Shown here one piece after another: positions 63,820-64,000 of a stretch of 64,000 nt of DNA. Position 1 is the stretch's first letter. The number at the start of each line of letters is the position of its first letter. The notes under the pieces are model-generated. The model made no database searches. It was not told the DNA's origin and saw only the letters and a list, made by a program, of their open reading frames with translations. This DNA comes from Ramlibacter monticola (lineage in GTDB: Bacteria > Pseudomonadota > Gammaproteobacteria > Burkholderiales > Burkholderiaceae_C). A program made the translations under genes and the position numbers. Location: assembly GCF_016722785.1 (NCBI RefSeq), contig NZ_JAEQNE010000008.1:124001-188000 (forward strand), given 5' to 3'.

Positions 63820-63841
63820 TATAATCCCGCAACTCTGCGGG
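63820..63841 (+). promoter_or_regulatory. ispB -10 box and leader hairpin
   Basis: A perfect TATAAT at 63820-63825 on plus is followed by the perfect hairpin CCCGCA-ACTC-TGCGGG (63826-63841), 9 nt before the ispB start. No good -35 is seen. A start near 63832 would place the transcript's 5' end within the hairpin. Confidence 0.45.
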
Positions 63842-63849
63842 TATACCCT

Positions 63850-64000
63850 TTGACTGAATCCTCCTCCAGCGCCGCCGCCGTACTTTCCCTGATCGCAGAC
63901 GACATGCGCGAGGTGGATGCCGTCATCGCCCGCCGGCTCGCATCCGGGGTCCCGCTGGTCGGCGAGGTGTCGCGCTACATCATCTCCTCGGGCGGCAAGC
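63850..64000 (+). CDS. ispB: Polyprenyl (octaprenyl) diphosphate synthase IspB (partial, 5' end only)
   Basis: About 50 codons are present: TESSSSAAAVLSLIADDMRE, then VDAVIARRLASGVPLVGEVS and RYIISSGGK. This matches the N-terminal helices of betaproteobacterial octaprenyl diphosphate synthase, which makes the ubiquinone side chain. The start is TTG 63850; the next in-frame ATG (63904-63906, in DDMREVD) would cut into conserved sequence. It is divergent from rplU, the usual ispB/rplU arrangement. The catalytic DDxxD motifs lie beyond the window. Confidence 0.88.
   Translation, partial: MTESSSSAAAVLSLIADDMREVDAVIARRLASGVPLVGEVSRYIISSGGK

Overview
The window is about 64 kb of GC-rich chromosomal DNA from a betaproteobacterium. 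It most likely belongs to the Burkholderiales family Comamonadaceae (Ramlibacter/Variovorax/Acidovorax-like). That placement rests on gene order (rne/rluC, hemCDXY, rpoE-rseAB-mucD-lepA-lepB-rnc-era-recO-pdxJ-acpS-nagZ) and protein character, not on a database search. Most of the window is core housekeeping sequence with tight coding, many 4-nt ATGA/GTGA overlaps and several GTG/TTG starts. No tRNA, rRNA, CRISPR array or complete insertion sequence was seen.

Layout. (1) 1-18945, minus strand: yceD and rpmF lead into the fatty-acid/phospholipid block plsX-fabH-fabD-fabG-acpP-fabF. This runs into the envelope-stress block (YgfX-like ORF, rpoE, rseA, rseB, htrA/mucD) and then the translation/secretion/GTPase block lepA-lepB-DUF4845-rnc-era-recO-pdxJ-acpS-nagZ. 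(2) 18972-23380: maf and an RsmI-like methyltransferase on plus converge on sppA, a Rieske ferredoxin, gph and rluC on minus. (3) 23888-27046: rne, with a promoter inside divergent rluC and a roughly 510-nt leader. A decayed chemotaxis-receptor tail follows it. (4) 27389-38878: the haem genes hemC-hemD-hemX-hemY on minus, ppc on plus, an AI-2E-type permease, an AlgR/AlgZ-like two-component pair on minus and argH on plus. (5) 38879-44474: an accessory island holding a decayed Bug/TctC gene and a four-gene chaperone-usher fimbrial operon. (6) 44551-48432: an FMN hydroxyacid dehydrogenase, a BLUF photoreceptor with an unusual second domain, dinB and a small membrane protein. (7) 48433-52087, minus: a membrane protein, yaaA, a prolyl-4-hydroxylase-like enzyme, an alpha/beta hydrolase and queF. 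(8) 52168-56995, plus: hemA-prfA-prmC-grxD and an AAA+ ATPase. (9) 57144-64000: proS-lytic transglycosylase, rppH-CNP1-like, rplU-rpmA-obgE-proB, and the start of ispB.

Functionally, the window links membrane-lipid synthesis, envelope stress control, ribosome biogenesis/translation and tetrapyrrole synthesis (hemA, hemC, hemD). The regulatory features that stand out are intrinsic terminators placed just upstream of start codons in the same transcription unit (lepA, plsX, obgE) and the long rne leader.

The most unusual items are a BLUF protein fused to what looks like a degenerate GTPase domain, a dispersed palindromic repeat inserted in frame within rluC, two long inverted-repeat elements (15831-15932 and 57008-57137), two newly recognised gene relics, and the AT-richer fimbrial locus. 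I did not find a clearly new multi-gene system. The BLUF fusion is the best candidate for new biology.
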